Source: Anatilimnocola floriformis
GTDB lineage: Bacteria > Planctomycetota > Planctomycetia > Pirellulales > Pirellulaceae
Assembly: GCF_024256385.1 (NCBI RefSeq)
Contig: NZ_JAMLFW010000001.1
Span: 1,860,001 to 1,924,000, forward strand
Length of the DNA: 64,000 bases
Reading direction: 5' to 3'
Shown here one piece after another: positions 62,720 to 64,000 of the stretch. The notes under the pieces are model-generated. The model was not told the DNA's origin, ran no database searches, and was given only the letters and a program-made list of their open reading frames with translations. Every line of letters starts with the position of its first letter. Position 1 is the stretch's first letter. Made by a program: the position numbers and the translations under genes.

Positions 62720-63591
62720 GGCTGAACCGCTTGCAAAACGCGACTACGGAAACGCTCAGCGAGTAACTCTCCCTTGTGCTGAGTGAGAAAGCTTCGCAAA
62801 TCCGCTGTCAGGGTTTCAAGTTGACTCCCTGCATAGTCTCCCGCGAACGCCAGTTTGGCGCTAATCGTGTAGATCTTCGGGACAGAAATGTCCAATTGGG
62901 CAAGAACCGCGCGGTTGTGCGGAATAGCGTCCCGTACATCAGTTTGCGAAGACTCATCGACTCGGTTCATTGCGAAGAAGATTTTTTGAACATCGGCCTC
63001 TTTTAATTTGCGGAGCAGGACGAGTTCGTCTTGATCGAGCGGCATTCGCGCAGTGACGAGAAAGATCACGGCATCGGCTTGCGGAGTGAAATGGTGGATC
63101 AGGGCGTCGTGATGCTCATGCATGGAGCCTGCGCCAGGAGTGTCAATCAATTCCACAGCGCGATCGAGTTGCGGAAACGGTCCGGCAATTTCAACGAGGG
63201 CGACTTCTTTGGCATTCTCAGGATTGTTTTCTTCGGTGACGTAACTGCGCACGTCACCATACGGAACGGTTGCGAAGTGCCCATCGCGAAAATGAACTTT
63301 CACGCACTCTTGCGATTCGTAGCGGAAGCTGCTGATCGCGCTGGACGCGGGCAACTTGTCGATCGGAGCAAGTTCATCATCGCTGCGGCCGAGCAAGGCA
63401 TTGATGAGAGTGGACTTTCCTCGCTTGACCTTGCCTAAGACGGCGAGTCGGAAACGAGCAGATTCGAACTGTTCGATTGCCAGTTGAACTGCGGTCTCGC
63501 AAGCTGGCTGCTGGTGAGCGGTGGCAAGTTTGGCGATTCTCTGAGCCCACGAGATGAGGGAACGACGGTGCTCTTGATCAATGAGTTGCAT
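62650..63591 (-). CDS. N-terminal (GTPase) part of dynamin-like GTPase 1, frame-shifted
   Basis: From ATG 63591, with CGGAG 7 bases upstream; the frame is open 57 codons farther but without coding character. G1: LAVLGKVKRGKSTLINALLG near residue 50. Switch: DKLPASSAISSFRY. G3: LIDTPGAGSMHEH. G4: FAMNRVDES. These are clear dynamin-family marks (GKxxRGKS). The frame leaves the family text after VQPWAQSLEVAIPAHA and stops at 62650. In the alternate frame SAAELAADLKEL continues. One base seems missing: GCAAGTCGGCA where GCAAAGTCGGCA would stay in frame. It heads the four-gene operon. Confidence 0.8.
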   Translation of the reverse strand: MQLIDQEHRRSLISWAQRIAKLATAHQQPACETAVQLAIEQFESARFRLAVLGKVKRGKSTLINALLGRSDDELAPIDKLPASSAISSFRYESQECVKVHFRDGHFATVPYGDVRSYVTEENNPENAKEVALVEIAGPFPQLDRAVELIDTPGAGSMHEHHDALIHHFTPQADAVIFLVTARMPLDQDELVLLRKLKEADVQKIFFAMNRVDESSQTDVRDAIPHNRAVLAQLDISVPKIYTISAKLAFAGDYAGSQLETLTADLRSFLTQHKGELLAERFRSRVLQAVQPWAQSLEVAIPAHASRQRNWPPI

Positions 63592-63916
63592 TGCGATCTC
63601 CGAGAGTGAGGGAGATGCGCACAGCTCGAAGAATCTGCAGAGCGGCGGTTGGTGAGCGCATGAAAAAGGACGCTGAACCAAGCCCGCTCCCGAGGCCCCC
63701 GCCAAGGGGCGCAGTAGAACAGTACCTGGCCAGCGCCCCTCGCGGGGCGTGGCACAAAGCACTGCTTCTACTGAAAGAGCCTTGCGGCTCAGTTTGGCGG
63801 TTTCTCGGAAAGCAGTTCTCGATGCTCACGCATCGTTCGAAATGTCAGCCAGCTGTGCCGAAGCGCAGGTGGCCGTTATGGTTTAGTTCGTCAGTCGTTT
63901 TAGTTCCTTGGAAACG
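63592..63916. other. Intergenic region with GC-rich hairpins, upstream of the dynamin operon
   Basis: No gene is supported here. Two GC hairpins are visible: GCCCC (63695-63699) with GGGGC (63706-63710), and CGCCCC (63734-63739) with GGGGCG (63744-63749). GGGGCGC at 63706 and GCGCCCC at 63733 can also pair with each other, so alternative folds exist. The stretch should contain the operon promoter; the hairpins would lie in the leader or be a repetitive element. Confidence 0.45.
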
Positions 63917-63946
63917 AAAAAATGGCCCGCTGAACTTCAGCGGGCC
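63917..63946 (-). terminator. Rho-independent terminator for a leftward transcript entering from the right
   Basis: On the minus strand a 10-base perfect stem (GGCCCGCTGA, loop AGT, TCAGCGGGCC) at 63924-63946 is followed at once by ATTTTTTC. This is a strong intrinsic terminator. It belongs to a minus-strand gene beyond the right window edge and isolates the dynamin operon from it. The final 54 bases hold nothing I can identify. Confidence 0.85.
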
Positions 63947-64000
63947 AGTGGTGAGTCTATCGCTGTCCGAAGCAAAATTCCAGAGCGACAATTCGAATCT

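Overview
The window looks like chromosomal DNA of a planctomycete, probably of the Pirellulales type. The evidence is the combination of two formylglycine sulfatases, a redoxin/c-type haem/copper-monooxygenase fusion, ECF-type sigma factors (one translationally coupled to a Ser/Thr kinase), a secreted protein with an N-terminal LESLEQR-type motif, CsgG-like paralogues, many large proteins of unknown function, and a fairly GC-rich sequence. This is inference from gene content; no 16S rRNA or other taxonomic marker is present.

Layout. 0-9.3 kb: the end of a hypothetical gene, then two soluble hybrid histidine kinases. The first carries about ten tandem HAMP-like units of exactly 92 residues (276 bp). 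9.3-13.7 kb: a redoxin/cytochrome/copper monooxygenase-like protein, ispG of the MEP isoprenoid pathway, and an HtrA-type protease. 13.8-29.9 kb: a minus-strand cluster headed by an ECF sigma factor and a membrane protein that could be its anti-sigma factor. It continues with a secreted unknown, a CsgG-like protein and four large paralogous exported proteins (CsgG-like N-terminus, helical middle, propeller-like C-terminus). One paralogue is broken by a +1 frameshift. 30.3-43.8 kb: TonB-dependent receptor, thioredoxin-like protein, ferredoxin, sigma factor plus Ser/Thr kinase pair, small secreted peptide, secreted metallopeptidase-like protein, DsbD-like reductase, TIM-barrel isomerase-like protein and two sulfatases.

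43.9-58.7 kb looks like accessory DNA. It starts with two tandem, overlapping, paralogous tyrosine recombinases and an IS630 transposase relic. A glycan cassette follows: methyltransferases, GDP-mannose 4,6-dehydratase, GDP-fucose synthase, and a sulfotransferase-TPR-OGT fusion. Next come a surface protein with two long SGGS repeat tracts and a small secreted protein. It ends in two oppositely oriented integrase fragments beside the 3' half of a tRNA-Leu, a typical integration scar.

58.8-63.6 kb is a tight minus-strand operon of GTPases: a dynamin-like protein (split by an apparent frameshift), a second dynamin/Era-like GTPase, a TRAFAC-type small GTPase with a C-terminal membrane anchor, and a tail-anchored unknown. 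It abuts the integration scar and is the best candidate for an undescribed membrane-linked or defence-like system. The sigma/CsgG-like/propeller cluster is the best candidate for an undescribed envelope system.

All functions are read by eye from protein motifs; no similarity search was run.
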